A stretch of DNA of 64,000 nucleotides, taken from the NCBI GenBank assembly GCA_963698775.1, contig CAVOSE010000013.1, forward strand, positions 1 to 64,000, written 5' to 3'. Source of the stretch: Thiohalocapsa sp963698775 (GTDB lineage: Bacteria; Pseudomonadota; Gammaproteobacteria; Chromatiales; Chromatiaceae). The notes beneath the pieces were generated by a model. That model saw only the letters and a list, made by a program, of their open reading frames with translations. It did not search any database and was not told the origin of the DNA. Position 1 is the first letter of the stretch. Each line of letters opens with the position of its first letter. The translations under genes were made by a program, and so were the position numbers. Shown piece by piece: positions 33,573 to 45,067 of this stretch.

Positions 33573-34604
33573 CTATGGAGCAATCGCGGGCAGGGTTTCC
33601 ATCGGCCAACGCGGCCGGGCAGAGAAGGTCAAAGGCTCCGTCTGGCCAGCGGCGAGACGCTGGTGGCCGGCGAACGCGATCATCGCGCCGTTGTCGGTGC
33701 ACAGGATCGGGCGCGGGTAGTAGGCACGTCCGCCCTCCCCTTGCATCATCTCGTCCATGCGTGCGCGCAGCCGCCGATTGGCGCTGACGCCGCCGGCCAA
33801 GACCAGCGTACCGACGCCTACCTGCCGCACCGCCCGGCGACACTTGATCAGCAGCGTGTCGACGACGGCCTCCTCGAAGGCGCGGGCGATGTCCGCGCGC
33901 GCCTGTTCGGGGTCGTCGCGCGCGGCGAGTTCTTCGCGTAGCGCGTTCATAGCGTGGGTCTTGAGCCCGCTGAAACTGAAGTCGAGCCCGGGCCGATCGG
34001 TCATCGGCCGCGGAAAGCGATAGCGCGCCGGATCACCCTGCTCCGCCAGCAGGGCCAGCGCCGGTCCGCCGGGATAGGGCAGGCCGAGGATCTTCGCGGT
34101 CTTGTCGAAGGCCTCGCCAGCAGCATCGTCCACCGACTCACCGAGCAGCCGATACGCGCCGACACCGGTCACATGCACCAATTGCGTGTGGCCCCCGGAG
34201 ACCAGCAGCGCGACGAACGGAAACCCAGGCGCCGGGTCTTCGAGCATCGGCGCCAGCAAATGTCCTTCCATGTGATGCACACCGACGGCGGGCACGCCCC
34301 AGGCCCAAGCCAGCCCACGGCCGAAGCCCGCGCCGACCAATAACGCACCCACCAGACCTGGCCCCGCGGTGTAGGCGACGCCGTCGATGTCCGCTTCCGC
34401 CAGTCCCGCCTCCGAAAGCACCTGGCGCGTCAGCGGCAACAGCTTGCGGATGTGATCGCGAGAGGCCAGTTCCGGCACAACGCCGCCATAGCGCGCATGC
34501 AGTGTCACCTGACTGTAGACGGCCTGGGCCAGCAGGCCGCGATCGCCGTCGTACACCGCGATACCAGTTTCGTCGCAGGAGGTCTCGATCCCCAGAACCC
34601 GCAT
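33573..34604 (-). CDS. tsaD: tRNA N6-adenosine threonylcarbamoyltransferase
   Basis: This 343-residue enzyme transfers threonylcarbamoyl to A37 of ANN-decoding tRNAs, working with TsaB and TsaE. Motifs are MRVLGIETSCDETGIAVYD at the start, the metal-binding VHHMEGHLLAP (two His), VSGGHTQLVHV, GEAFDKTAKILGLPYPGGP and CTDNGAMIAFAG near the end. The ATG at 34604 has GAGG 7 nt upstream, better than the ATG two codons before. It is divergent from rpsU, as in many gammaproteobacteria. Confidence 0.96.
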   Translation of the reverse strand: MRVLGIETSCDETGIAVYDGDRGLLAQAVYSQVTLHARYGGVVPELASRDHIRKLLPLTRQVLSEAGLAEADIDGVAYTAGPGLVGALLVGAGFGRGLAWAWGVPAVGVHHMEGHLLAPMLEDPAPGFPFVALLVSGGHTQLVHVTGVGAYRLLGESVDDAAGEAFDKTAKILGLPYPGGPALALLAEQGDPARYRFPRPMTDRPGLDFSFSGLKTHAMNALREELAARDDPEQARADIARAFEEAVVDTLLIKCRRAVRQVGVGTLVLAGGVSANRRLRARMDEMMQGEGGRAYYPRPILCTDNGAMIAFAGHQRLAAGQTEPLTFSARPRWPMETLPAIAP

Positions 34605-34666
34605 CTGCATGCCTCGTCGTGTGGTTGGAACGATGACAGCAATTACCCGCAGTAGCCGCGGGCGAG

Positions 34667-34696
34667 TTGCAACCGCCAAGATGCCAATAGTACAAT
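34667..34696 (+). promoter_or_regulatory. Sigma70 promoter of rpsU-dnaG-rpoD
   Basis: TTGCAA (34667-34672) and TACAAT (34691-34696) are separated by 18 bp. They lie 54 bp before the rpsU start, in the only gap where the macromolecular synthesis operon promoter is expected. Confidence 0.7.
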
Positions 34697-34749
34697 GCCC
34701 GATTACCTGTAACCAAACCGCCTAGCGGAGAACATTCAAAGGACTCTTC

Positions 34750-34965
34750 ATGCCAAACGTTCGTGTCAAAGAGAACGAGCCGTTTGAGGTCGCCCTGCGC
34801 CGCTTCAAACGCTCCTGCGAGAAGGCCGGCGTCCTCGCCGAGGTACGTCGTCGTGAGTTCTATGAGAAGCCCACTTCCGAGCGCAAGCGCAAGAAAGCGG
34901 CGGCGGTCAAGCGTCATCACAAAAAGCTGTCCCGTGAGGCTCGCCGCTGGGAACGCCCATTCTAA
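34750..34965 (+). CDS. rpsU: 30S ribosomal protein S21
   Basis: This 71-residue basic protein has the S21 sequence PNVRVKENEPFEVALRRFKR at the front, REFYEKPTSERKRKKAAAVK in the middle and an Arg/Lys-rich end. It helps 16S rRNA pair with mRNA. AAGGA lies 7 nt before the ATG. It is the first gene of the rpsU-yqeY-dnaG-rpoD operon. Confidence 0.97.
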   Translation: MPNVRVKENEPFEVALRRFKRSCEKAGVLAEVRRREFYEKPTSERKRKKAAAVKRHHKKLSREARRWERPF

Positions 34966-35102
34966 GGTCGCCCCTCTGCCTCTGACCGCCGGTTTCAAGA
35001 TCCCACCCGGGGTCTAACAGGTATCACTTCGGCATCCATTTCGGCCTCGCTCCGGCAAATGCCGCACCAACGCTGGGCGCACCAAGAACCGTCGAACGCA
35101 TC

Positions 35103-35547
35103 ATGCTGAAACAACGCCTGCAAGACGATATGAAGGCCGCGCTGAAGGCCGGCGACAAACGCCGCCTAGGCGTCGTGCGCCTGATCAATGCCGCCATCAA
35201 GCAGCGCGAGGTGGACGAGCGGATCGAGCTGGACGACACCCAGGTGCTCGCGGTGCTCGACAAGATGCTCAAGCAGCGTCGCGATTCTATCACTCCAGTA
35301 CGAGCAGGCTGGCCGCGAAGACCTTGCCGCCCAAGAGCGGTTCGAGGTCGGTGTCTGCCAGGACTATATGCCGGCTGCGCTGAGCGATGAAGAGATCGCC
35401 GGACTGATCACCGACGCCATTGATAGCACCGGCGCAAGCGGGATGCAGGACATGGGCAAGGTCATGGCCCTGCTGAAGCCCAAGCTGCAGGGCCGGGCGG
35501 ACATGGCCGCGGTGAGCAAGCGGATCAAGGCACGCCTAACCGGCTGA
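35103..35547 (+). pseudogene. yqeY: GatB/YqeY domain protein, frameshifted
   Basis: Frame one (from ATG 35103) reads MLKQRLQDDMKAALKAGDKR and RLGVVRLINAAIKQREVDER to KMLKQRRDSIT. At 35292-35296 the sequence ACTCCAG carries one base too many. The continuing YqeY sequence is in the next frame: QYEQAGREDLAAQERFEVGV, then DYMPAALSDEEIAGLI and GKVMALLKPKLQGRAD, ending at TGA 35547. Without the extra C the gene would encode about 147 residues, the normal size. YqeY resembles the tRNA-binding tail of GatB and its role is unclear. A sequencing error would explain this equally well. Confidence 0.85.
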
Positions 35548-35713
35548 GCTACCGCCGGGTCTCGATCGAGGCGACGGCATTCGGTCGGCCAAGACCGGCC
35601 CTTGGGCCAGTCGCCTCCGTTGGTCCGCGCCGCCCCATCCAGCCGACGGCCCAGCGAGAATTTCTGTCTCCCGCCCAGCCAACCAGTGCGGAACAAAAGG
35701 CCCTGTATCCGGC

Positions 35714-37444
35714 ATGGCATACCGCATCACCCCCGAGTTCAAAGAGCAGCTGCTGTCGCGGCTCGACATCGTCGACGTAGTCGGGCAGCGGGTGCCGCTC
35801 AAGAAGGCTGGCGGCCTGTTCAAGGCCTGCTGCCCATTCCACACCGAAAAGACCCCCTCTTTCACGGTCACCCCGGAGCGCCAGACCTATCATTGCTTCG
35901 GCTGCGGAGCCCACGGCAATGCCATCGACTTCCTTATCGAGCTCGACCGCCTGAATTTCCCGGAGGCGGTGGAAGAGCTGGCGCAGCAGGCAGGCATGGA
36001 GCTGCCGGCGTCGGACGAGACCTTCAGCAAGGGCCCAGACCTAGTCCCTCTCTACGGCATGCTCGAGCAAGCCGCGGAGCTGTACCGACGGCAGCTGCGC
36101 GAGCATCCGGACGCCCCGCGCGCCGTCGACTACTTGAAGCGACGCGGGCTCAGCGGCGAGATCGTCCAGCGCTTCGGCATCGGCTACGCGCCGCCGGGCT
36201 GGGATTTTCTGCTGCGGGCGCTCGGCAACTCCCGCGCCGACCAGGACCAGCTGCTCAGCGCCGGACTGTTGGCGGAGCGCGAGGACAAGCGCTACGACCG
36301 CTTCCGCGACCGCATCCAGTTTCCGATCCGCGACCGCCGCGGGCGCGTGGTCGGCTTTGGCGGCCGGGTCCTGGGCGACGGCGAACCCAAGTACCTGAAC
36401 TCACCCGAGACCCCCGTCTTCCACAAAGGCCGAGAACTGTACGGCCTGCGGGAGGCGCAGCAAACACTGCGGCAGCCTCCCCGACTGTTGGTGGTCGAGG
36501 GGTACATGGACGTGATCGCGCTAGCGCAGTACGAAATCCCCTATGCCGTCGCAACGCTGGGCACCGCGACCACGCCGGAGCACATCAAGCGCCTGCAACG
36601 CAGCGCGCCCGAGCTGGTTTTCTGCTTCGATGGCGACCGCGCGGGCCGCGCCGCGGCCTGGAAGGCGCTGCAGACTGCGCTACCGCTGGCCACCGGTCAA
36701 CAACCGATCCGGTTCCTGTTCCTGCCGGATGACGAGGATCCGGACACGCTGGTGCGCAAGGAGGGTCGCGAGGCCTTCGAGCAACGCCTTACCACAGCCA
36801 CGCTGCTGTCAGACTTCCTCTTCGAGCACCTCAGCGCTGACCTCGACTTGGCCAGCACCGAGGGACGCGCCAAGCTCGACGCCGACGCCCGCGGCTTGAT
36901 TCAGACCATGCCTGCCAGCACGTTTCGTACGTTGCTGGAAGCGCGCTTGATGGGCTTGGTCGGGTTTGGGGATCGTTTCCACGGCCGTCGTCCGCCGCGG
37001 GAGAAATTCCGCGCTGCCTCCATGGTCGACACCAAACGCCTGACCCCAATGCGCCTCGCCGTGGCATTGCTCCTGGACCAGCCGACACTCGCCCGCCTCA
37101 CCGAAGAGCAGCCGCGTGATTGGCATGGGCTGGATAGTCCCGGCATTGGCCTATTACGGGAGTTGATTAGCACAGCGCTGGCCTACCCTGACATCACCTC
37201 GGCCGCCCTCTGTGAGCGCTGGCGTAACACCGATCACGAATCAGCGATTCGCCGCCTCTCGGATTCCGGGCTGATCGCCTATATTCCAATGGAAGGGAGA
37301 GAGGCCGAGTTCATCGGCGCCCTCGGCGCCCTCAACCGCGAGGCGAAGAACGAACGCCGCCAGCACATGATTCTCAACGCCAAATCGGCCGCAGTCGAGC
37401 TCCCCGGCGACGACCATCTTCGGGACTTCGACAACCCGAAATAG
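35714..37444 (+). CDS. dnaG: DNA primase
   Basis: This 576-residue enzyme makes RNA primers at the fork. The zinc-binding domain (residues about 38-64) shows CCPFHTEKTPSF and YHCFGCGAHG (Cys, His, Cys, Cys). The TOPRIM core follows with RDRIQFPIRDRRGRVVGFGG and R, LLVVEGYMDVIAL (catalytic Glu) and VFCFDGDRAGRAAAWK (DxD). The C-terminal roughly 130 residues bind DnaB helicase and are more variable. It is part of the macromolecular synthesis operon between yqeY and rpoD. Confidence 0.97.
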   Translation: MAYRITPEFKEQLLSRLDIVDVVGQRVPLKKAGGLFKACCPFHTEKTPSFTVTPERQTYHCFGCGAHGNAIDFLIELDRLNFPEAVEELAQQAGMELPASDETFSKGPDLVPLYGMLEQAAELYRRQLREHPDAPRAVDYLKRRGLSGEIVQRFGIGYAPPGWDFLLRALGNSRADQDQLLSAGLLAEREDKRYDRFRDRIQFPIRDRRGRVVGFGGRVLGDGEPKYLNSPETPVFHKGRELYGLREAQQTLRQPPRLLVVEGYMDVIALAQYEIPYAVATLGTATTPEHIKRLQRSAPELVFCFDGDRAGRAAAWKALQTALPLATGQQPIRFLFLPDDEDPDTLVRKEGREAFEQRLTTATLLSDFLFEHLSADLDLASTEGRAKLDADARGLIQTMPASTFRTLLEARLMGLVGFGDRFHGRRPPREKFRAASMVDTKRLTPMRLAVALLLDQPTLARLTEEQPRDWHGLDSPGIGLLRELISTALAYPDITSAALCERWRNTDHESAIRRLSDSGLIAYIPMEGREAEFIGALGALNREAKNERRQHMILNAKSAAVELPGDDHLRDFDNPK

Positions 37445-37541
37445 CACTTCCGCCGATAGACAGATTGCATACTGTCTGCTATTTTGGAAAGTTAACTAAA
37501 TTCTTCACCGGCCGCGCCGACTCCGCCAAGCAGGTATCCGC

Positions 37542-39368
<1,827 letters not shown>

Positions 39369-39565
39369 CGCACGCGGAAGGCGCGCGGGCAGCGGAACCG
39401 CAAGCCCAGTGGCGCTCGCCGCATAGTCGACCGACGCAATATCCCGCGGACCTCCGAAAGCGGTCCGGCGCCAGGGCGACGGCGCCACCAAAAGCGACCA
39501 GCGAGCATCAAAAATCATCGTCACTCGCGGCCAGCGCCAAAGTGAAAAGCCGCGCCCCTTTCAAC

Positions 39566-39641
<76 letters not shown>

Positions 39642-39851
39642 CATTTCCATCACTTAGCTTCGTGCCAGTCCGCCTTTGTCGTACTGATCAGCGTCTTGTT
39701 TCTCCTAGTGACCCCTGAAGGGGCTCTGCCGAGATGGACTCTGATCATGGTTCGGCCCCAACGGGTTGACACCAGCAGCGCCGACCACGCCGACCACGCC
39801 GCTTTTGCTAGTCGGCCATCGCCGCCAAGTCGGCGACGGCCGCGTCGACCA

Positions 39852-41255
39852 CTAGAACGAGTAGACCGCGATCAGGCGCCAGTGACTCATGGTCGCATCC
39901 GCCTGCTTGTTTGTGCGAGGGTTGACGAAATCGTCGTACTCACTGGTACGATTGACATAGAATGTTCTCAGCATCAAACCTTTGATCTGCTTTGGTTTCC
40001 ATGTGAGTACCAAATCCAGCTCATTGGCATTGCTGGTGGGCAGCGCTAGCGGCGTAACATTGGGCACGGCGCCGACGGTTTCGGACTTGCCATAGTCGAA
40101 GTAGGCGGCCATAAAGTCGAGACCGGGCATGATCATGTATTTCCCACGGAGTCCCCAGGCATCAACATCCTTGCGATAGGCGTTACGGGAGAAGATCGAA
40201 CTGGTATAGGCGGGATCGGCGCCGAAGGCGTTGAAAAAGGCCGTATCACCGTCGGAGTGATTCCAAAGCGCATGCAAAGACCATTTCTTCTTTGCCCCAA
40301 GCAAACCCGCCTTCAGGCCATACAGGTTGTAGTCTAGGTCACCGCGGCCAAAGTTGACCTGGATGGCCGGGCCACCCTGAATACCACGGGTACCGGCGCC
40401 CACGTCGTCCTGGCGAAGATACTGGGCACCGAGGTCGAGCTTGAGACTCTTTAGCGGGATTTTCGCCGAAACATCGAAGTAGAGATCATTGGCGATGTCC
40501 TGCACGTAGGCATTCCAAAGCCCGATCTTGGTGTGCGGCAATCCATCGTAGGTGGCGGACGCGAGGGTCATACCGCTGACGTTGTCGGCGTCCGGTCCCA
40601 AGGCAATCTGACCGAGGTTTAAGAACTTGGCCTGTCCTAAGCCGTTCTGATTTGGCAACTGAGCGGCCCCGCCGGTACCCGTCGCCTCGCCGATGAATCC
40701 CCAATCGGTCATCGCCCGCGAGCCGAAGGACATCTGCGTGATCTGACCCAACGAGAAGTCGACACCTTTAACGGGCCTTGCCCCTACACGCAACGCTGTG
40801 TAGGAGTTGGGCACGAGGTTGTAGGTGTTCTTGGTCAGGGGCGTGTCGATAGTCGCACGACCGGCAAAGGCATAGATCTGGTCTGAGGAAAAGGTGGCGT
40901 TGACGACCGTCAACTGACCCTTCTGAGCGCCATCCTTACCGATGAACATGCCGAGCGCTGTCCGGCCTTTGTCGGGGTTCGGATCGAAGTCCGTGGTGCC
41001 GAAGATGTCTCCATTCAGATAGGCCGCGGTGGTGAAGCGAAACCCGTTCCAAACCGGGCTCTGGTATTGCCCCATGACCGAGTAGGAATTTCCCGTGTTC
41101 GGGTCCCAACCGTTGTCCTTTGCCGTCAGGATGGTCATGGCCATGATGCGCCCTGTAAAGGTACCGTAATCGGTACCGCCAAAGTTCAGGTCATAGCCCG
41201 CGGCACCGCTCGCGGCGCCCAACCCAACGATGGCGACGATAACTTTCTTCAGCAT
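39852..41255 (-). CDS. Outer membrane porin
   Basis: This 467-residue protein has a signal peptide (MLKKVIVAIVGLGAASGAAG, then YDLNFGG) and alternating hydrophobic beta strands throughout (TALRVGARPVKGVDFSLGQI, LDLGAQYLRQDD, WSLHALWNHSDGD, MLRTFYVNRTSEYDDF). It ends with the Phe expected for outer membrane insertion (WRLIAVYSF). It resembles OprD/anion-porin-like barrels, but the exact family and solute are not clear. A very strong ribosome site, AGGAGGAG (41265-41272), stands 9 nt before the ATG, which fits an abundant protein. The flanking DNA is AT-richer than the neighbours. Confidence 0.82.
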   Translation of the reverse strand: MLKKVIVAIVGLGAASGAAGYDLNFGGTDYGTFTGRIMAMTILTAKDNGWDPNTGNSYSVMGQYQSPVWNGFRFTTAAYLNGDIFGTTDFDPNPDKGRTALGMFIGKDGAQKGQLTVVNATFSSDQIYAFAGRATIDTPLTKNTYNLVPNSYTALRVGARPVKGVDFSLGQITQMSFGSRAMTDWGFIGEATGTGGAAQLPNQNGLGQAKFLNLGQIALGPDADNVSGMTLASATYDGLPHTKIGLWNAYVQDIANDLYFDVSAKIPLKSLKLDLGAQYLRQDDVGAGTRGIQGGPAIQVNFGRGDLDYNLYGLKAGLLGAKKKWSLHALWNHSDGDTAFFNAFGADPAYTSSIFSRNAYRKDVDAWGLRGKYMIMPGLDFMAAYFDYGKSETVGAVPNVTPLALPTSNANELDLVLTWKPKQIKGLMLRTFYVNRTSEYDDFVNPRTNKQADATMSHWRLIAVYSF

Positions 41256-41368
41256 GTTTTCTTACTCCTCCTATTGCTTTGGCAGTCGATATCCGCCGGA
41301 GGCGGGCGCGCGACCACGACGCCCGAGTGGCTGAACGTGGTTTTCTTACTACGCAGCAATAAACATAC

Positions 41369-41410
41369 AACATTTGTCTCAAAAAAGAATCACCCGTCGT
41401 AACATTTGTC
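41369..41410 (-). promoter_or_regulatory. Direct repeats GACAAATGTT upstream of the porin gene
   Basis: On the minus strand GACAAATGTT occurs at 41401-41410 and again at 41369-41378, exactly 32 bp apart (about three helical turns), 114-155 bp before the porin start. An AT-rich stretch between and after them may hold the promoter. This arrangement fits a dimeric or tandem regulator acting on porin expression. Confidence 0.45.
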
Positions 41411-41845
41411 ACGATTTCGTTGTGTTTCCAGGTTTCGATTGACATCGATCAAGCTTGTTGTGCCTCAGCGACACTGTTCCTTTCCGCAGCACAACCCCAA
41501 ACAATATGGGCGACCGCCCCCGCGTGAGAATCCTCAGAGCCTGTTTCGGAAACAGTACACGTAACTCGCTGCCTTTCTTCGTATCCGCTGCCCACGCGAC
41601 TGCGGGCCTCAGCCTGGGACGCCAGGCCGGCCGCAAGTAGCCGCTATGCATAGTCATACATCGCCCCATTGCTGCCACTGCGCTGGGCCGGTTAGCTGAC
41701 CGCGAAAGGACCACGATGGACCGCGAGGGCCACAAGTTGGCACATTTCATTAACCATGAGAAACTCAAGCGGTGCTTGACCCTGCTGAGGATGCATTCTA
41801 ATCGGCCCGTGCGCACCATTGCCTTGTTCTTGATTTCAACGAACC

Positions 41846-41945
41846 GGAGCGCGATTGAATGAGGCCCTGAAGGCCAGGCGGGAGCACATCGATATGGAGC
41901 GGCGGGTTTGGCGGATTCCGGCCTACTCAAACACCAACGCGATAA
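41846..41945 (+). pseudogene. Tyrosine recombinase (phage integrase) fragment
   Basis: A frame reads RLNEALKARREHIDMERRVW then RIPA. This matches the first catalytic box of tyrosine integrases (GLRxxEAlxARWxHIDxexrxWrIP), where the Arg is catalytic. The continuation after RIPAYSNTNAIR is not integrase, and the N-terminal part and the HxxR and Tyr boxes are absent. It is a relic of a former mobile element, about 2.2 kb from the tRNA-Ile gene. Confidence 0.65.
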
Positions 41946-42278
41946 GACTCGATCTGAAGCAGCTCCTGCCTGTGGATTTGGCGGCCAGCATGCCGAGCCA
42001 AACGAACCGCCAACCCAGAACGATATGCTCTACACCGCATCCATCACATGGATGCTCCTTCATCGTTACTGAGTCGACAGATGCCGCAACCGCCATTGGG
42101 ACGGACCAGCTGGACGGAGTTCAGCGCCTTGCTCCTCTTTGCCAAGGGCGATGGGTAGCGGACCGGGGCCGAGAATCGATAGTCTGGCTTGGCACTCGTG
42201 GCGACCGGCCGTTAGCTGGGCGATGGCGGCTACCTGCTGGCGACTATACGTCTGGAGGAGCGATGCGGCCCGATCCGA

Positions 42279-42785
42279 TCAAGTGCTTGGTGGATTGCGA
42301 GGCATCGCCTTCGCCAGCGCCACAACGAGTTCCCGGAGCCGCTCGCGCGACAGGTCGCTCATCTGTATGAGCTTGATGCCGAGCCGATAACCTTCCTGAT
42401 TACGCGCCCGTGCGACCCAAACCACCTGGCCGACGCAATGGATGGGCTCTGACTCTTTGTCGGGCTCAATGTCCAGGAATAGGCGCAGACCGACTGCGAA
42501 CATGTCCGGCGCCATGAGCATCAGACCGCCTTCACTGAGGTCCTCGGCGGGCAGATACCAGCTCGCTTTCGGATGCTGTATGGCGTTGGCGCGGACCGGG
42601 TCGTAGAAGCAGACCCTGGTGTGCAGCCTCTGTTCCTGGGTGCAGTTCACTGGCAGCGATGATCTCCCGAATGCGTGGCGGAGTGCTGATTGTGCACCTT
42701 CGTCGGTACAGATTCCGAATCTATGCAGAGTGGACGCGGCGGCGGGCGTGGCCTGGAGGACGACCTGGTGCGCCGCGGCACCCAC
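42279..42785 (-). CDS. PilZ-domain-like protein
   Basis: This 168-residue protein starts at a GTG 9 nt after the metG stop. The second half reads as a PilZ beta barrel: ASWYLPAEDLSEGGLMLMAP (the D/N-x-S-x-x-G signature as DLSEGG), FLDIEPDKESEPIHCVGQVV and NQEGYRLGIKLIQMSD. The N-terminal RxxxR half of the c-di-GMP site is not clear (RLHTRVCFYDPVR may stand in), so nucleotide binding is uncertain. Residues 1-45 look unrelated; the real start may be internal. Confidence 0.7.
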   Translation of the reverse strand: MGAAAHQVVLQATPAAASTLHRFGICTDEGAQSALRHAFGRSSLPVNCTQEQRLHTRVCFYDPVRANAIQHPKASWYLPAEDLSEGGLMLMAPDMFAVGLRLFLDIEPDKESEPIHCVGQVVWVARARNQEGYRLGIKLIQMSDLSRERLRELVVALAKAMPRNPPST

Positions 42786-42794
42786 CCTGACTGC

Positions 42795-44870
42795 TTACTT
42801 GACCTTCATGCCCGGCTCAGCACCGGTGTCTGGGCTAAGAATAAAGAGGTCGCTGCCGCCAGGCCCGGCGGCCAGCACCATGCCCTCCGACAGGCCGAAG
42901 CGCATCTTTCTCGGCGCTAGATTGGCCACCATGACGGTCAGTCGGCCTTCCAGTTTCGCGGGATCGTAGGCCTTGCTGATGCCGGCGAAGACGTTGCGGG
43001 TCTCGCCACCCAGGTCTAGGGTCAGCTGCAGCAGCTTGTCCGCGCCCTCCACCGGCGCAGCCTTGGCGATGCGGGCGATGCGCAGGTCCACCTTGGCGAA
43101 GGCATCATAGTCGATGGTGTCGGCGATGGGATCACGGCTCAAATGCCCCGCGTTCGCTGGCTCACCCGGGCTGCTGCTATTGGTGGCCGCAACGAGATCC
43201 TCTTTTGATGCCTCCAACATGGCCTCGATCTGCTTCGGGTCAACACGAGTCATCAGGGGTTTGAACTTGGCGATCTCGTGGTCGAGCAGGGGCTCCGACA
43301 GCGCCTGCCAGGTGAGGGGTGGGATGCGCAGGAACTGCTCGGCGGCCTCGGACGTGCCCGGCAGGATCGGCCGCAGCCAACCCATGAGCAAGCGGAACAG
43401 GTTCAACCCCTGGGTGCAAATCGCCTGGAGCTCGGAATCGCGGCCTTGCTGTTTGGCTACCACCCAGGGCGCCCGCTCGTCGATGTATTGGTTGGCGCGA
43501 TCCGCCATGGCCATGATCTCGCGGACGGCACGGCTGTATTCCCGCTTGTCGTAGGCGGTCGCGATGGAATCACCGGCGGCGACGAAGTCGGCGAACAACG
43601 CCGGCTCCGGCAGTTCGGCGCCGAGTCGGCCGTCGAAGCGTTTGCTGATGAACCCGGCGCTGCGACTGGCGATATTGACCACCTTTCCCACCAGGTCCGA
43701 GTTCACGCGCGCCTGGAAGTCGTCCAGACTCAGATCGATGTCGTCGACGCTGGCGCCAAGCTTGGCGGCAAAGTAATAGCGCAGGTATTCCGGGTTGAGA
43801 TGATCCAGATAGGTGCGCGCCTTGATGAAGGTACCGCGCGACTTGGACATTTTTTGGCCGTCCACGGTCAGGAAGCCATGGGCGAACACCGCGGTGGGCG
43901 TGCGGAAATCGGCACCATGCAACATCGCCGGCCAGAACAGCGCGTGAAAGTAGATGATGTCCTTGCCGATGAAGTGGTACAGCTCAGCGCTGCTGTCCGC
44001 GGCCCAGAACTGATCGAACGAGAGATCGGCGGTCCGGTCGCAGAGATTCTGGAAGCTCGCCATATAGCCGATCGGCGCATCGAGCCAGACATAGAAGAAC
44101 TTGCCGGGATGGCCTGGGATCTCGAAACCGAAATACGGCTCGTCGCGGGAGATGTCCCATTGTTGCAGACCAGCATCGAACCATTCGTCAAGCTTGTTCG
44201 CCACTTGCGCCTGCAGGCTCCCGCCGCGGGTCCAGCGCCTGAGCATGTCCTCGAAATCGCCGAGCCTAAAGAAATAGTGAACGGACTCGCGCTGCTCCGG
44301 CACCGCGCCAGACACCGCCGAACGTGGATTCTTCAGCTCCGACGGCGAGTAACTAGCACCACACACCTCGCAATTGTCACCATATTGGTCTGGCGCGCCG
44401 CACTTTGGGCATTCACCCTTGATGAAGCGGTCCGGCAGGAACATGTGCTCGACCGGGTCGTAGGCCTGCTCGATCGTGCGTTCAGCGATGTGCCCCTTGT
44501 CGCGGTTTCGCTCGTAGATGAGGGTCGCGAAGTGGCGATTCTCATCGGAATGGGTCGAGTGGTAGTTGTCGAAGTCGATGCGGAAGGCCTCGAAATCCGC
44601 CTTATGCTCCTCGGCGACGCGGGCAATCAAGGCCTCTGGTGAGACACCCTCGGCTCGGGCCCTGAGCATGATGGGCGTACCGTGGGCGTCATCGGCACAA
44701 ACGTACCAACAGTTGTGCCCACGCATCTTTTGAAACCGCGCGAAGATGTCAGTCTGGATGTATTCCACCAGGTGACCGATGTGGATCGGGCCATTGGCAT
44801 AGGGCAGCGCACTGGTGATGAGGATATCGCGACGCCCGGCTTCGGGCGGAAGGGCGGACTGGCTATTCAT
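42795..44870 (-). CDS. metG: Methionine--tRNA ligase
   Basis: This 691-residue class I synthetase has the HIGH motif in GPIHIGHLVEYIQTDIF, a zinc knuckle (CPKCGAPDQYGDNCEVCGA), KMSKS in DGQKMSKSRGTF, an anticodon helix bundle with NQYIDERAPWVVAK, and a C-terminal tRNA-binding OB domain (FAKVDLRIARI … GLSEGMVLAA) used for dimerisation. The ATG MNSQSAL is chosen; an earlier in-frame start adds 18 residues without similarity. It is transcribed away from gltD, and the terminator after gltD lies between. Confidence 0.96.
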   Translation of the reverse strand: MNSQSALPPEAGRRDILITSALPYANGPIHIGHLVEYIQTDIFARFQKMRGHNCWYVCADDAHGTPIMLRARAEGVSPEALIARVAEEHKADFEAFRIDFDNYHSTHSDENRHFATLIYERNRDKGHIAERTIEQAYDPVEHMFLPDRFIKGECPKCGAPDQYGDNCEVCGASYSPSELKNPRSAVSGAVPEQRESVHYFFRLGDFEDMLRRWTRGGSLQAQVANKLDEWFDAGLQQWDISRDEPYFGFEIPGHPGKFFYVWLDAPIGYMASFQNLCDRTADLSFDQFWAADSSAELYHFIGKDIIYFHALFWPAMLHGADFRTPTAVFAHGFLTVDGQKMSKSRGTFIKARTYLDHLNPEYLRYYFAAKLGASVDDIDLSLDDFQARVNSDLVGKVVNIASRSAGFISKRFDGRLGAELPEPALFADFVAAGDSIATAYDKREYSRAVREIMAMADRANQYIDERAPWVVAKQQGRDSELQAICTQGLNLFRLLMGWLRPILPGTSEAAEQFLRIPPLTWQALSEPLLDHEIAKFKPLMTRVDPKQIEAMLEASKEDLVAATNSSSPGEPANAGHLSRDPIADTIDYDAFAKVDLRIARIAKAAPVEGADKLLQLTLDLGGETRNVFAGISKAYDPAKLEGRLTVMVANLAPRKMRFGLSEGMVLAAGPGGSDLFILSPDTGAEPGMKVK

Positions 44871-45017
44871 GGGGACTCGATGGCGACTAAGGTGTCGGAC
44901 GGGGAGGACTCGAAAACCCGTCATTATGCGGCAAATCGCACGCGACTTTCAGGGCCGGCAGCCACTCAGAGCACCACAACGGGCGGAATCGATCTCGACG
45001 GGGAAAAGGAGCGTCGC

Positions 45018-45045
45018 AAAAAAACAAAGCGGCCCGCGGGCCGCT
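45018..45045 (-). terminator. Intrinsic terminator after gltD
   Basis: On the minus strand, the perfect 18-bp palindrome AGCGGCCCGCGGGCCGCT (45028-45045) is followed by TTGTTTTTTT (45018-45027), 22 nt after the gltD stop. This is a strong GC-hairpin plus U-run and should end the gltBD transcript before metG. Confidence 0.88.
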
Positions 45046-45067
45046 TGCTAAGGCGGGGCGGACTGCC

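Larger units (their letters stand above)
41256..42278. other. Non-coding stretch upstream of the porin gene
   Basis: These 1023 bases contain the porin leader with paired direct repeats and a tyrosine recombinase scrap. Other open frames (for example minus 41409-41930) have no ribosome site or recognisable domain. No tRNA or other RNA gene is seen. Confidence 0.55.

Noticed and set aside
41409..41930. A 173-codon leftward frame as a transposase relic
   Set aside because: No transposase motif could be found; only the short rightward integrase box is convincing.
43278..44642. A 454-codon rightward open frame
   Set aside because: It is antisense to metG, which has all synthetase motifs.
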